NCBI RefSeq assembly: GCF_000425065.1 | Contig: NZ_KE384300.1 | Span: forward strand, 38,559-102,558 | From: Actinomadura rifamycini DSM 43936 | GTDB lineage: Bacteria; Actinomycetota; Actinomycetes; Streptosporangiales; Streptosporangiaceae | Direction of reading: 5' to 3' | Length of the DNA stretch: 64,000 bases | Part shown: positions 40,904-48,951 of the stretch, one piece after another | Layout: the number at the start of each line of letters is the position of its first letter | How positions within the stretch are numbered: the first letter of the stretch is position 1 | Made by a program: the position numbers and the translations under genes | Notes under the pieces: model-generated | Told to the model about the DNA's origin: nothing | Seen by the model: only the letters and a program-made list of their open reading frames with translations | Database searches by the model: none

Positions 40904-41572
40904 TCAGTGGAGGTTGATGCCGTCGAACATCACCTTGAGGTAATGCTCGGCCAACCCCTCGGCGTTGAGCTGCCCGCCCGGCTTGAACCAGCGGATGGCG
41001 ACCCACACCGTGTCGCGGATCATCCGGTAGGTGAGCTTCGGGTCGAGGTCGAGCCGGAACACGCCCTGCTCCTGGCCCGCCCGGAGGGTGTCCACCCACA
41101 TCTTCTCGACCTCGTCCTCGGACTTGGTCAGGTAGGCGAACCGCTCCATCCCCTTGAGGTAGTTCCAGTCGTTCTGCATCACCGTGATGGCCGCGCGGTG
41201 CGGCTCCAGCGTGCCGAACGCGGTGCGGACGAGCCCGGCGATCGTCGCGCGCGGGTCGTCGTTCTCGTCGATGACGCGGCGGTACGCCGCCATGATGTCC
41301 TCGAAGAAGCCGGTGAGGATCTCGTCGACGATCGACTCCTTGGAGTCGAAGTGGTGGTAGAGGCTGCCGGACAGGATGCCCGCCTCTTCGGCGATGTTGC
41401 GTACCGTCGTCGCCTGGAAACCCTTCTCGGCGAACAGTTCGGCCGCGAGCTTGACCAGGTGCTCCCGCCGCTCCGACGCCAGGGCCGGGGACCCCTTGCC
41501 GCGGCGGCGGGTTCCGCCCCCGCCGGAACTGCGGGTTCTGGGTCGTCCGGAATCAGCGTTCGTCGTGGTCAC
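40904..41572 (-). CDS. TetR regulator resembling KstR2
   Basis: A 222-residue TetR protein with a basic, disordered N-terminus of about 35 residues. The helix-turn-helix is ELFAEKGFQATTVRNIAEEAGILSGSLYHHFDSKE. The ligand domain has MWVDTLRAGQEQGVFRLDLDPKLTYRMIRDTVWVAIRWFKPGGQL. Both stretches closely follow mycobacterial KstR2 as I recall it, the repressor of cholesterol ring C/D (HIP) catabolism. GTG 41572 lies 6 nt after CATAAT on the minus strand, a leaderless pattern. A KstR2-like operator lies just behind that -10, so autoregulation is likely. HIP pathway genes are not in this window. Confidence 0.85.
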   Translation of the reverse strand: MTTTNADSGRPRTRSSGGGGTRRRGKGSPALASERREHLVKLAAELFAEKGFQATTVRNIAEEAGILSGSLYHHFDSKESIVDEILTGFFEDIMAAYRRVIDENDDPRATIAGLVRTAFGTLEPHRAAITVMQNDWNYLKGMERFAYLTKSEDEVEKMWVDTLRAGQEQGVFRLDLDPKLTYRMIRDTVWVAIRWFKPGGQLNAEGLAEHYLKVMFDGINLH

Positions 41573-41592
41573 CCCCTCATTATGCCGCCTCG

Positions 41593-41606
41593 GACAACCG
41601 CTTGCT
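41593..41606. promoter_or_regulatory. KstR2-like operator D between regulator and HAD gene
   Basis: GACAACCGCTTGCT (41593-41606) matches AnCAAGnnCTTGnT with two mismatches. It lies between two divergent -10 boxes, ATTATG (41579-41584, minus-strand CATAAT of the regulator) and TAGGCT (41616-41621, HAD gene), 8 and 9 bp from them. A bound dimer could block both promoters. Confidence 0.5.
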
Positions 41607-41627
41607 CGCCTTGCGTAGGCTCGGGGT

Positions 41628-42215
41628 ATGCCCGACGTGATCGTGTTCGACCTGTACGGAGTGATCGCCCGGACGCAGTCCGCGGAGGCGGTGCGGCGCA
41701 TCGAGTCCCTGGCGGGCCGCTCCGGCCCGGCGTTCTGGGACGCGTACTGGTCCAACAGGCCCGCCTACGACGCCGGCCAGGAGAGCACCGCCTACTGGAC
41801 GGACGTCGCCGCGGCCCTCGGCACCGAGTTCCCCGACGTGCCCGCCCTCATCGAGGCCGACCTCGACAGCTGGACCGACGTCGACGAGCGCATGGTCGCC
41901 CTCGTCGGCGAGCTGGCCGACGAGGGGCGCACCCTCGGCCTGCTCTCCAACATCATCACCGATCTGGTCCCGCGCATGGAGGGGAAGCACGCGTCCTGGC
42001 TGGCCCGCTTCGACGCGCTGACCTACTCCTGCCGGATCGGCGTCGCGAAGCCCGACCCCCGCGCCTACCGCATCTGCGCCGAGCGCCTCGGCGCCGACCC
42101 CGCCGACGTCCTCTTCTTCGACGACACCGAGCGCAACGTCCGCGCGGCCCGCGAGGTCGGCATGCGCGCCGAGGTCTTCACCGGCCCCGACCAGGTCCGC
42201 GCCCTCGTCTCCTGA
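41628..42215 (+). CDS. HAD-superfamily hydrolase
   Basis: A 195-residue haloacid dehalogenase-like enzyme. Motif I is IVFDLYGVIA, in which the usual second Asp is Gly-like (DLYGV), as in epoxide-hydrolase-type and YihX-type HADs. Motif II is LLSNI, motif III Lys in RIGVAKPDPRAY, and motif IV LFFDDTERNVRAAREVGM. Likely a small phosphatase. ATG 41628 lies 6 nt after TAGGCT, a leaderless pattern. It shares a control region with the KstR2-like regulator. Confidence 0.9.
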   Translation: MPDVIVFDLYGVIARTQSAEAVRRIESLAGRSGPAFWDAYWSNRPAYDAGQESTAYWTDVAAALGTEFPDVPALIEADLDSWTDVDERMVALVGELADEGRTLGLLSNIITDLVPRMEGKHASWLARFDALTYSCRIGVAKPDPRAYRICAERLGADPADVLFFDDTERNVRAAREVGMRAEVFTGPDQVRALVS

Positions 42216-42251
42216 CCCCGCCGCGGTCGCCCATGCCCGGACCCGCGTCCT

Positions 42252-43082
42252 CTAGGGCTTGCGGGCGACGCCGCCGAACGAGTCGATCGGCTTCCCGGCG
42301 TCGAGGTCGGGGAAGTCGGGACGCCACAGCGGCGTCGAGACGACGCCCGGTTCGACCGTCTCCAGGCCGTCGAGGAGCGACTCGATGAACGCGGGGGTGC
42401 GGGCGTGGTACGGGACGGTCCCGGCCTCGGCGCACAGCCGCAGCGCCTCGCCGCGCGCGGTGGCCTCCGCGGGCGTCCACGCGTCCACGCCGAGCACGTT
42501 CGTCCCGTCGTTGACCGCGACGATGCTGCCCGGCGGGAGCGCGTCCACGAGCCGCCGGACGACGCCGCGCGGGTCGTCCTCGTCGGGGACGTTGCCGACG
42601 ATGCCGAGCAGCAGGAGCCCGACGGGGCGGGCGAGGTCCAGGGTCTCGGCGGCCAGCCCGACGATCGCGGCGGTGTCGCGGACGTCGGCCTCGACGTAGG
42701 CGCAGCCGCCGCCGGGGAGGCCGGTGAGCAGCGCGCGGGCGTGCGCGACGACCAGCGGGTCATTGTCGACGTACACGACGCGGGAGCCGGGCGCGGCGCG
42801 CTGGGCGACCTCGTGGGTGTTGTCGACGGCGGGCAGCCCGGTGCCGACGTCCAGGAACTGCCGCACGCCCTGCTCGACCATGTAGTGGACGACGCGGACG
42901 AGGAACGCGCGGGAGTGCCGCGCGACGTCGGCGATCTCCGGGTACACGGCCGCGATGCGGTCGCCGACCTCGCGGTCGACGGGGTAGGTGTCCTTGCCGC
43001 CCAGCCAGTGGTTCCACAGGCGGGCCTGGTGCGGCCTCGTGGTGTCGATGATCCCGGCGAGGCGCCGGTCGCCGTCCGTCAT
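42252..43082 (-). CDS. Methyltransf_19 (DUF574) SAM methyltransferase
   Basis: A 276-residue protein of the actinomycete Methyltransf_19 family. The hallmark opening is IDTTRPHQARLWNHWLGGKDTYPVDREVGDRI. Motif I is FLDVGTGLPAVDNTHEVAQ and the acidic loop YVDNDPLVVAHARALL. Large copy numbers of this family are typical of Streptosporangiales, Actinomadura and Streptomyces. Substrate unknown. The start ATG 43082 follows CGAGGG. Confidence 0.92.
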   Translation of the reverse strand: MTDGDRRLAGIIDTTRPHQARLWNHWLGGKDTYPVDREVGDRIAAVYPEIADVARHSRAFLVRVVHYMVEQGVRQFLDVGTGLPAVDNTHEVAQRAAPGSRVVYVDNDPLVVAHARALLTGLPGGGCAYVEADVRDTAAIVGLAAETLDLARPVGLLLLGIVGNVPDEDDPRGVVRRLVDALPPGSIVAVNDGTNVLGVDAWTPAEATARGEALRLCAEAGTVPYHARTPAFIESLLDGLETVEPGVVSTPLWRPDFPDLDAGKPIDSFGGVARKP

Positions 43083-43154
43083 GGAGCCCTCGCGAATCCG
43101 GGGAGTCGGTGGGGAGCAGCGTAGTGCGGCGGGCCACGGCGCGGGGCGGCCGGA

Positions 43155-44225
43155 TCAGGACGCGGGCGGGAGCTGGTCGGCGGCCTCGGCGGCCGCGGTG
43201 AGGCGCTCCCGCAGCGTGCCGATCAGCGCCTCGGACTGCTCGGTGAGCCGGTCGATCGCGGGGATCGCCAGGTCGTCGCGGACGGTGTCGGCGACCAGCT
43301 CGTCGTACTCGTGCGCCTTCGCGGCGATCTCCTCCAGCCGGCGGTGCGCCTCCAGCGCCTCGTCGGCGGCGCGGACCCGCTCGGCGTACCGCTCCAGCGC
43401 CTCGATCCGCCGGTCGACCGACTCGACCGACAGCTCCAGCTTTTCGCGCAGCGGCCGCAGCGCCGCCTCCACCTCGGGGAACGCCGCCGCGCCCGCCATC
43501 GCCGCGTGGTCGGCGCGCAGCTTCGACTGGCGCGCGAGGACCTGCGCGATCTCCCACTCCTGCCGCGGCAGCATGACCGCGTTGTCGGCGGAGTCCAGCA
43601 GGCCCTCCCGGTTGACCCGCGAGTCGCGGACGGCGTCGAGCGCGGCCTGCGCGCGGGCCAGCATCGCGCGGCCCTCGGCGTCGAAGTCGTCGAGGGTGCG
43701 GTAGCGGTCGCGGTTGCGCTCCAGCTCGCGGACGCGCCGGATGTCGGGTGCCAGCGAGCGGGACCCGAACGTGATCATCACGGCGAGCATGCCGAGGCCG
43801 AGCAGCCAGAACGGGCCGAGCAGGGTGGATCCGATCAGCCCGAGCATGAGCATGGACGCCGGGACCAGCCAGCCCGGCAGCACGCCGCGCGCGGCGACGG
43901 CGTCCAGCTCGGCGCGCAGCGCGGGGTCGGCGACGGGGCGCGGCTCGGGGGCCTCGCCCGCGCCGGCGGGCGCGGTGCCGCCGACGCGCTTCCAGTCGGC
44001 GCCGGTGTGGGTCTCGAACGCGACGTCGGTGGCGGCGATCTCGATCTCGACGCCGCCCTCGGGCAGCGGCCACGACGCGACGGGCTCGCCGCCGCCGGGC
44101 CCGGGGTAGCGGACCCACCAGCCGCCTTTGGCGTCGGTGCACAGGTAGCGGCCCGGCGCGATGTCGATGCCGACGAAGAACGTGCCGTTACCCGGGATGG
44201 AATCGCTCCACTGGCCAATGGTCAC
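43155..44225 (-). CDS. Membrane protein with coiled-coil tail
   Basis: A 356-residue protein. The N-terminal 80 residues resemble a small beta domain seen in actinobacterial surface proteins (GNGTFFVGIDIAPGRYLCTDAKGGWWVRYPGP). Two membrane segments at about 117-155 follow (PGWLVPASMLMLGLIGSTLLG and PFWLLGLGMLAVMITFG). The rest is a long charged helix, probably coiled coil, with LEALERYAERVRAADEALEAHRRLEEIAAKA-type spacing. GTG 44225 follows GGGAGG. Function unknown; topology suggests a membrane-tethered scaffold. Confidence 0.72.
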   Translation of the reverse strand: MTIGQWSDSIPGNGTFFVGIDIAPGRYLCTDAKGGWWVRYPGPGGGEPVASWPLPEGGVEIEIAATDVAFETHTGADWKRVGGTAPAGAGEAPEPRPVADPALRAELDAVAARGVLPGWLVPASMLMLGLIGSTLLGPFWLLGLGMLAVMITFGSRSLAPDIRRVRELERNRDRYRTLDDFDAEGRAMLARAQAALDAVRDSRVNREGLLDSADNAVMLPRQEWEIAQVLARQSKLRADHAAMAGAAAFPEVEAALRPLREKLELSVESVDRRIEALERYAERVRAADEALEAHRRLEEIAAKAHEYDELVADTVRDDLAIPAIDRLTEQSEALIGTLRERLTAAAEAADQLPPAS

Positions 44226-44393
44226 GGGGACCTCCCACCAGACTCCTGCGCCTGGGCGGCCCCGCCGGGCTCAGGCGTCGGCCGCCCTCCCACTCGTTCT
44301 GAACGATCGCGGAACGGTAAAGGTTGCCGTACCCACTCCGAGCGGCGGAAAGTCGTGTGCGGGGCATTGGATCGGGTTTGGAATACTCCAGGA

Positions 44394-45065
44394 GTGCGAC
44401 CCGACTTCGATCCCCTCGACGATCCGCCGTGGGCCATGCAGCTGGTGGTCCGCGCGGAGAAGACCGATCCGCCCGCGCACGGCGCCGTCTGCGCGGCGGC
44501 CGCGGCGGCGGTCGTCCGGCTGCTCACCGACCCGCGGGCGACGGCCCCGGACGGCGAGTGGCGCGCGGCCGTCGAGGCGTGGGAGTCGCGCCGGATTCGC
44601 AAGGTGACGCGGCGGGCGCGGGGCGTCCGCTGGCCGGAGGCGCAGGCGCTGCCGGGCGTGACCGTCGAGCACGCGGGCGCGCAGGTGCGGGCGTTCCCGC
44701 CCGGGCCGGTGGCGGACGTCCCGCCGCGGCTCGCGAAACTCCAGGTCGCGGGCCTCGACCTGGCGGAGGCGGAGGAGCCGCCCCCGCCGCCGGCCGCCCC
44801 GTACGCGGCGATCGCCCTCAACCCGGACGTCGCGATGACCACGGGGAAGGCGGCGGCGCAGTGCGGGCACGCCGCGCAGCTGCTGCTCCGGCAGGGGAAG
44901 CGGAAGCACGTGGCGGCGTGGCTCGACGCGGGGGCGCGGGTGCACCTGACGCGGGACGTGCCGTGGCGGACGTGCGTGAAGGAGGCGGCGGTCGCGGTCC
45001 GCGACGGCGGCTTCACCGAGGTCCCGCCCGGCACGATGACCGCGATCGCCTGGATCGTCCGCTGA
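44394..45065 (+). CDS. Pth2-like peptidyl-tRNA hydrolase domain protein
   Basis: A 223-residue protein. The C-terminal 90 residues match the Pth2 fold: AIALNPDVAMTTGKAAAQCGHAAQLLLRQG parallels the catalytic KxxxGKxAAQxxHA motif, and AVRDGGFTEVPPGTMTAIAWI the C-terminal part. The N-terminal 125 residues have no family I recognise. Pth2 enzymes release peptides from tRNA; whether this actinobacterial version does so is unproved. GTG 44394 gives the start. It converges on the carboxypeptidase gene across a palindromic terminator. Confidence 0.75.
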   Translation: MRPDFDPLDDPPWAMQLVVRAEKTDPPAHGAVCAAAAAAVVRLLTDPRATAPDGEWRAAVEAWESRRIRKVTRRARGVRWPEAQALPGVTVEHAGAQVRAFPPGPVADVPPRLAKLQVAGLDLAEAEEPPPPPAAPYAAIALNPDVAMTTGKAAAQCGHAAQLLLRQGKRKHVAAWLDAGARVHLTRDVPWRTCVKEAAVAVRDGGFTEVPPGTMTAIAWIVR

Positions 45066-45097
45066 CGTCCGGGGCGGGACGCGTCCCGCCCCGGACG
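45066..45097. terminator. Perfect 32-nt palindromic terminator
   Basis: CGTCCGGGGCGGGACG (45066-45081) is followed with no spacer by its exact reverse complement (45082-45097). It lies in the 51-nt gap between two convergent genes and can fold on either strand, so it is probably a bidirectional terminator. Confidence 0.8.
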
Positions 45098-45116
45098 CTC
45101 GCGCGTCTCCGGGGGG

Positions 45117-47642
45117 TCAGCCCGGCAGCGTCACCGCCAGCGGGTCGATCCCGGCCTCCGCGATGAGCGCGGGCAGCCGCCGCGCGAACGGGTGGTGGTC
45201 CACCGGCAGCCCGCGCGGGTTGGCGATCACGAACCGGACGGCGTCGCCGTCGCGGCGCGCGTCCCACGCCGCGCCGACCGACCGCAGCACCGACTCGGCG
45301 GCGGCGGCGTCCCCGGCGCGCACCGAGACCCGGATCGCCGCCTCGCGGTCCGGCAGCGCCGCCGCCGACCGGGACGCCTCCGCCGCGGCCGCCGCCCGCG
45401 GCCGCGCCGCCCCCTCCGGGTCGGGCCCGAGGATCGCGTTGCGCAGCAGCCCGGCCGTCCCGTCGGTGAACGCCCGGAAGTTCGGCTCGGCCGCGAACAG
45501 CACCGACCGGCCCGCGCCGACCGGCTGGTCGACGACCGCGGCCGTCCCGCCCAGCTCCTCGCCGCCGCGCTGGTACCCGGAGACGAACCAGTCGGGGGAG
45601 CCGCTCTCGGGATAGCGGACGACGACGCCGCTCGACGCGCGCATCACCGCGTCGTACGAGGTGAAGTTCCAGACGGTGCCGCCCACGCCCTTCGCCAGCG
45701 GGCTGCCCCGGTCGACGGTCGCGCGGAACAGCGTGCCGGGGATGTCGGACGCGGGCTCCGCGAGCGTCGCGGTGGTCAGCCCGAGCCGGGCCGCGAGTTC
45801 CGTGCCGCCCTGCCAGCCGACGTACCGGCCGCCGCCGTGCGTCCACTCCCGCAGCGCCGTCCGTCCCGCCTCGCCGAGCGCGTCGTGCGCCGCGCCGGCG
45901 GGGCCGTCCGGGACCAGCAGGACGTCCACGCCGTCCAGCCGCCCGGACGCCACGTCGGACGGGCGCAGCGGCGTGAACGGGAGCCGCCAGTCGCGGTCGA
46001 GGCGGTGCCGGAGCCAGCCGGCCGACTGCCGCGCCGACGACGAGGTCTCCGACAGCTGCAGGACGCCGATCTCCGGCACCTTGCCCGCGCGCTCCGGGCG
46101 CTCGGCGGGGACGGGCCCCACCGGACGGGCGCGGGGCCGCAGTTCCGCGCCGGACGAGCCGCCCGAGACGTTCGCCAGCAGCGGCAGGCTCCAGGCCGTC
46201 ACGTCGTAGAAGTACGGGAACGGCGTGTAGGAGTCCTCGTTCAGCATGGCCTGGATCCAGTGCTTCTCCGGCTGGGCCATGGAGATCCAGTACGTGCCCG
46301 CGGGCAGCGTCGTCCGCCCCGCGGGGCGCCCGTACTCCTTGTAGTCCGGGACGGTCAGGGGCCGCGCGAGCCGCTCCACCTCGACGCCCATCCGCTGGAG
46401 GCGCCGCACGATCGTCCGGACCTCGTCGCGCTTGGCGCGGTCGCCGTCCCGCAGGAAGTAGTGCCTGACCTCGCGGTCGGGAACCGGGCGCTCGACCTCG
46501 TTGCCCGGGTTGTAGACCTGGTTCGGTTCGAGTGCGCCGGCCTCGCCCTGCCGCCGGGCCTCGACCGCCATCGCCCGCCACTCGGTGAGGAGCCGCTGCC
46601 GGTTGCGGGCGGCGGCCGACAGCGCCACCCACTGGGTGAGGTACTGCTCTTCCACCCGCTCCGGGTAGGGGCTGTCGCCGCCCTTCTCGAACGTCATCCC
46701 GGCCGCGTGGAACGCGCTCGTCGGCACCGTGTCGCCGTACCCCTGGTAGAAGAGGTCGTAGACGTTGCGGTTGAAGAAGTCGATGCCGCGCGCCTCGAAC
46801 TCGGCGGCCATCGACGCCCCGTAGATCCCGTTGATCCATCCGATCGCCTGCTCGGGCGTCTCGTGGTAGATCGGGTCGGCGTTCGGCGGGAAGAAGTAGG
46901 ACGTCCCGCCCATCTCGTGCGCGTCGATGTAGAGGACGGGCGGGTACCGGTTCAGCATCGCGAGCTTGCCGTCGGTCTCCGGCTGGGTACGGGCGAACCA
47001 GTCCCGGTTCATGTCGAAGCCGTAGGCGTTCTCGCGGGTGCCGAGCTCCCGGCCGTCCGGGTTCTGCGTCGGCAGGACGACCACGAGCGCGTTGTCGAGG
47101 ATGCGCTCGGCGGCGCAGTCCGTGCGGTCGCCGAGGTCGCGCAGGACCCGCAGGGCGGCGTCCGTCCCGCTGGGCTCGTCGCCGTGCACGTTTCCGCTGA
47201 CCCACAGGATCGGGACGCCGGTCCGCGCGAGGCGCTCGGCGAGGCGGTCGGGCGTGCGCGGGTCGCGCAGCCGGTGCGCGTCCCGCCGCGCCTTCGCCAG
47301 GCCCGCCTTCGTCACCAGCCGCGGCTCGCCCACGACGGCGTACTTCAGCGGGCGGCCCTGCGCGCTCGTGCCGAGGGTCCCGGACACGACGCGGTCGCTG
47401 CGCGCGGCGACCGCGTCCAGGTACCGGTCGGACTCGGCGGCGCGGACCGGGCGCTCGCCGAGGTCGAAGCCGAGGACGTCGGCGGGCGCGGGGACGTCGC
47501 CGCGGTACACGGGCTCGGTCCGGGTGGGATCGCAGGCGGCCGCGGGGGCCGCGGGCCGGGCGGCGGCGGGGGCCGCGGCGGCGGCGGGCACCGCCAGGGA
47601 CGCGGCCAGCGCCACCGACCACGTCGTCTTTCGCACTCTCAT
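45117..47642 (-). CDS. Secreted M14 zinc carboxypeptidase
   Basis: An 841-residue exported peptidase. A signal peptide (RVRKTTWSVALAASLAVPAAAAAPAAA) starts at ATG 47642. The M14 domain shows HxxE in SGNVHGDEPSGTDA, the Arg/Asn region QNPDGRELGTRENAYGFDMNRDW, the third zinc His in LYIDAHEMGG, and the catalytic Glu in GMTFEKGGDS. The C-terminal 300 residues contain a glutamine-amidotransferase-like fold (VDVLLVPDGPAG, then GGGRYVGWQGGTELAARLG) and a final alpha/beta part. It probably trims peptides outside the cell. The layout matches large M14 proteins of actinomycetes. Confidence 0.92.
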   Translation of the reverse strand: MRVRKTTWSVALAASLAVPAAAAAPAAARPAAPAAACDPTRTEPVYRGDVPAPADVLGFDLGERPVRAAESDRYLDAVAARSDRVVSGTLGTSAQGRPLKYAVVGEPRLVTKAGLAKARRDAHRLRDPRTPDRLAERLARTGVPILWVSGNVHGDEPSGTDAALRVLRDLGDRTDCAAERILDNALVVVLPTQNPDGRELGTRENAYGFDMNRDWFARTQPETDGKLAMLNRYPPVLYIDAHEMGGTSYFFPPNADPIYHETPEQAIGWINGIYGASMAAEFEARGIDFFNRNVYDLFYQGYGDTVPTSAFHAAGMTFEKGGDSPYPERVEEQYLTQWVALSAAARNRQRLLTEWRAMAVEARRQGEAGALEPNQVYNPGNEVERPVPDREVRHYFLRDGDRAKRDEVRTIVRRLQRMGVEVERLARPLTVPDYKEYGRPAGRTTLPAGTYWISMAQPEKHWIQAMLNEDSYTPFPYFYDVTAWSLPLLANVSGGSSGAELRPRARPVGPVPAERPERAGKVPEIGVLQLSETSSSARQSAGWLRHRLDRDWRLPFTPLRPSDVASGRLDGVDVLLVPDGPAGAAHDALGEAGRTALREWTHGGGRYVGWQGGTELAARLGLTTATLAEPASDIPGTLFRATVDRGSPLAKGVGGTVWNFTSYDAVMRASSGVVVRYPESGSPDWFVSGYQRGGEELGGTAAVVDQPVGAGRSVLFAAEPNFRAFTDGTAGLLRNAILGPDPEGAARPRAAAAAEASRSAAALPDREAAIRVSVRAGDAAAAESVLRSVGAAWDARRDGDAVRFVIANPRGLPVDHHPFARRLPALIAEAGIDPLAVTLPG

Positions 47643-47780
47643 GCTCCAGAAAGTGGCATGGGGCACATCGTGCACCAAGGGCAACATCTGCCAAGATCGG
47701 CTTTCCTCGCCTCCGGACCCACAAAACCTGCCAGTGATCAGTGGCGCCCGGCACTATCGCGCGGGCGGCGAACGTGGTTG

Positions 47781-47793
47781 CGTTCCGGGAACG
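47781..47793. promoter_or_regulatory. Operator-like dyad upstream of the dehydrogenase
   Basis: CGTTCC (47781-47786), one G, then GGAACG (47788-47793): a 6-bp inverted repeat 30 bp ahead of the dehydrogenase start, in the 181-nt divergent region. Otherwise this region has no gene. No dedicated regulator is adjacent. Confidence 0.35.
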
Positions 47794-47823
47794 ACCGTTC
47801 GCCCGGAAGACCGGAGGCCGCGG

Positions 47824-48894
47824 ATGCGCGCTGCGTTGACCACCGCCGACAAGACCATGATCGTGACCGACGTCCCGGACCCGGTCCCGCAGGAGGGGCA
47901 GCTCCTCGTCCGCACCCTCGCCTGCGGGATCTGCGGTTCCGACCTGCACGCCCTGCAGGACCCGGACGCCTTCATGGACACCACCCGGCGCTCCGGCGGC
48001 ACCCCCCACGACCCCCGCGACGGCCTCGTCTTCGGGCACGAGTTCGCGGGCGAGATCGTCGGCTACGGCCCCGGGACCGAGCGGAAGCTGCCGATCGGCG
48101 CCGCCGTCTGCGGGCCGCCCATCGGGATCGGCCCGCAGGGCTCCGGCATCATCGGCTACACCCCCGCCTACCCCGGCGGCTACGGCGAGTACATGATCCT
48201 CAACGAGGCCCTCACGCTGCCCGTCCCGGACGGGCTCGACCCGCGGACCGCGGCCGTCACCGAGCCGTTCGCGGTCGGGACCCGCGCGGTCCTGCGCAGC
48301 GGGATCGCGCCGGGCTCCGTCGCGGTCGTCCTCGGCCTCGGCCCGATCGGGCTGGGCGTCGTCGCCGCCCTCAAGGCCCGCGGCCACGGCCCCGTGATCG
48401 CCGTGGACTTCTCCCCGAAGCGCCGGGCCCTCGCCGAAGGGCTCGGCGCCGACGAGGCCGTCGACCCGTCCGCCGCGTCCCCCTACGACCGCTGGGCGGA
48501 CCTCGGCGTCCCCACCGGCACCGTCGACCGCATCGCCGCCGAGCTGTTCGGCCTCGACGTGCGCCAGGCCGTCGTGTTCGAGTGCGTCGGCGTCCCGGGG
48601 GTGCTTGGCGCCGCCGTGGCGGGCGCCCCCGCCGGGGCGACGATCATGGTGGTCGGGGTGTGCATGCAGCCGGACGAGATCGAGCCCGGCGTCGCGGTCA
48701 GCAAGGAGCTGACGATCCGCGGCACGTTCGGCGCGCTGCCCGCGGAGTACGGCGCCACGCTGACCGACATCGCCGAGGGCCGGATCGACGCCGGGTCCGT
48801 CATCACCGGCACGGTCGGCCTCGACGGCATCGCGGACGCGTTCACCGAACTGACCCGGCCCGACCGGCACGCGAAGATCGTCGTGGTGCCGTGA
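47824..48894 (+). CDS. MDR-family zinc-type dehydrogenase
   Basis: A 356-residue medium-chain dehydrogenase. The catalytic zinc Cys is in CGICGSDLHA and the zinc His-Glu in VFGHEFAGEIV. The NAD(P) fold is VAVVLGLGPIGLGVVAAL. The usual structural zinc lobe with four cysteines is absent: PIGAAVCGPPIGIGPQG stands in its place, so only the catalytic zinc is expected. ATG 47824 follows GGAGG at 7 nt. Substrate unknown; a secondary alcohol or related compound is likely. Confidence 0.88.
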   Translation: MRAALTTADKTMIVTDVPDPVPQEGQLLVRTLACGICGSDLHALQDPDAFMDTTRRSGGTPHDPRDGLVFGHEFAGEIVGYGPGTERKLPIGAAVCGPPIGIGPQGSGIIGYTPAYPGGYGEYMILNEALTLPVPDGLDPRTAAVTEPFAVGTRAVLRSGIAPGSVAVVLGLGPIGLGVVAALKARGHGPVIAVDFSPKRRALAEGLGADEAVDPSAASPYDRWADLGVPTGTVDRIAAELFGLDVRQAVVFECVGVPGVLGAAVAGAPAGATIMVVGVCMQPDEIEPGVAVSKELTIRGTFGALPAEYGATLTDIAEGRIDAGSVITGTVGLDGIADAFTELTRPDRHAKIVVVP

Positions 48895-48951
48895 CCCGGC
48901 GCGGGCGGCCCGCCGCCTTCCGGTCCGCCGCGCCCTGCCCCGGGCGCCGGG
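48895..48951. terminator. GC-rich stem between convergent genes
   Basis: The 57-nt gap between the dehydrogenase and the next minus-strand gene contains nested complementary segments, CCCGGCGC near the left end and GCGCCGGG near the right, with inner GGCGCGGGCGG / CCGCCGCGCC. It can fold on either strand and probably ends both transcripts. Exact arms were judged by eye. Confidence 0.5.
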
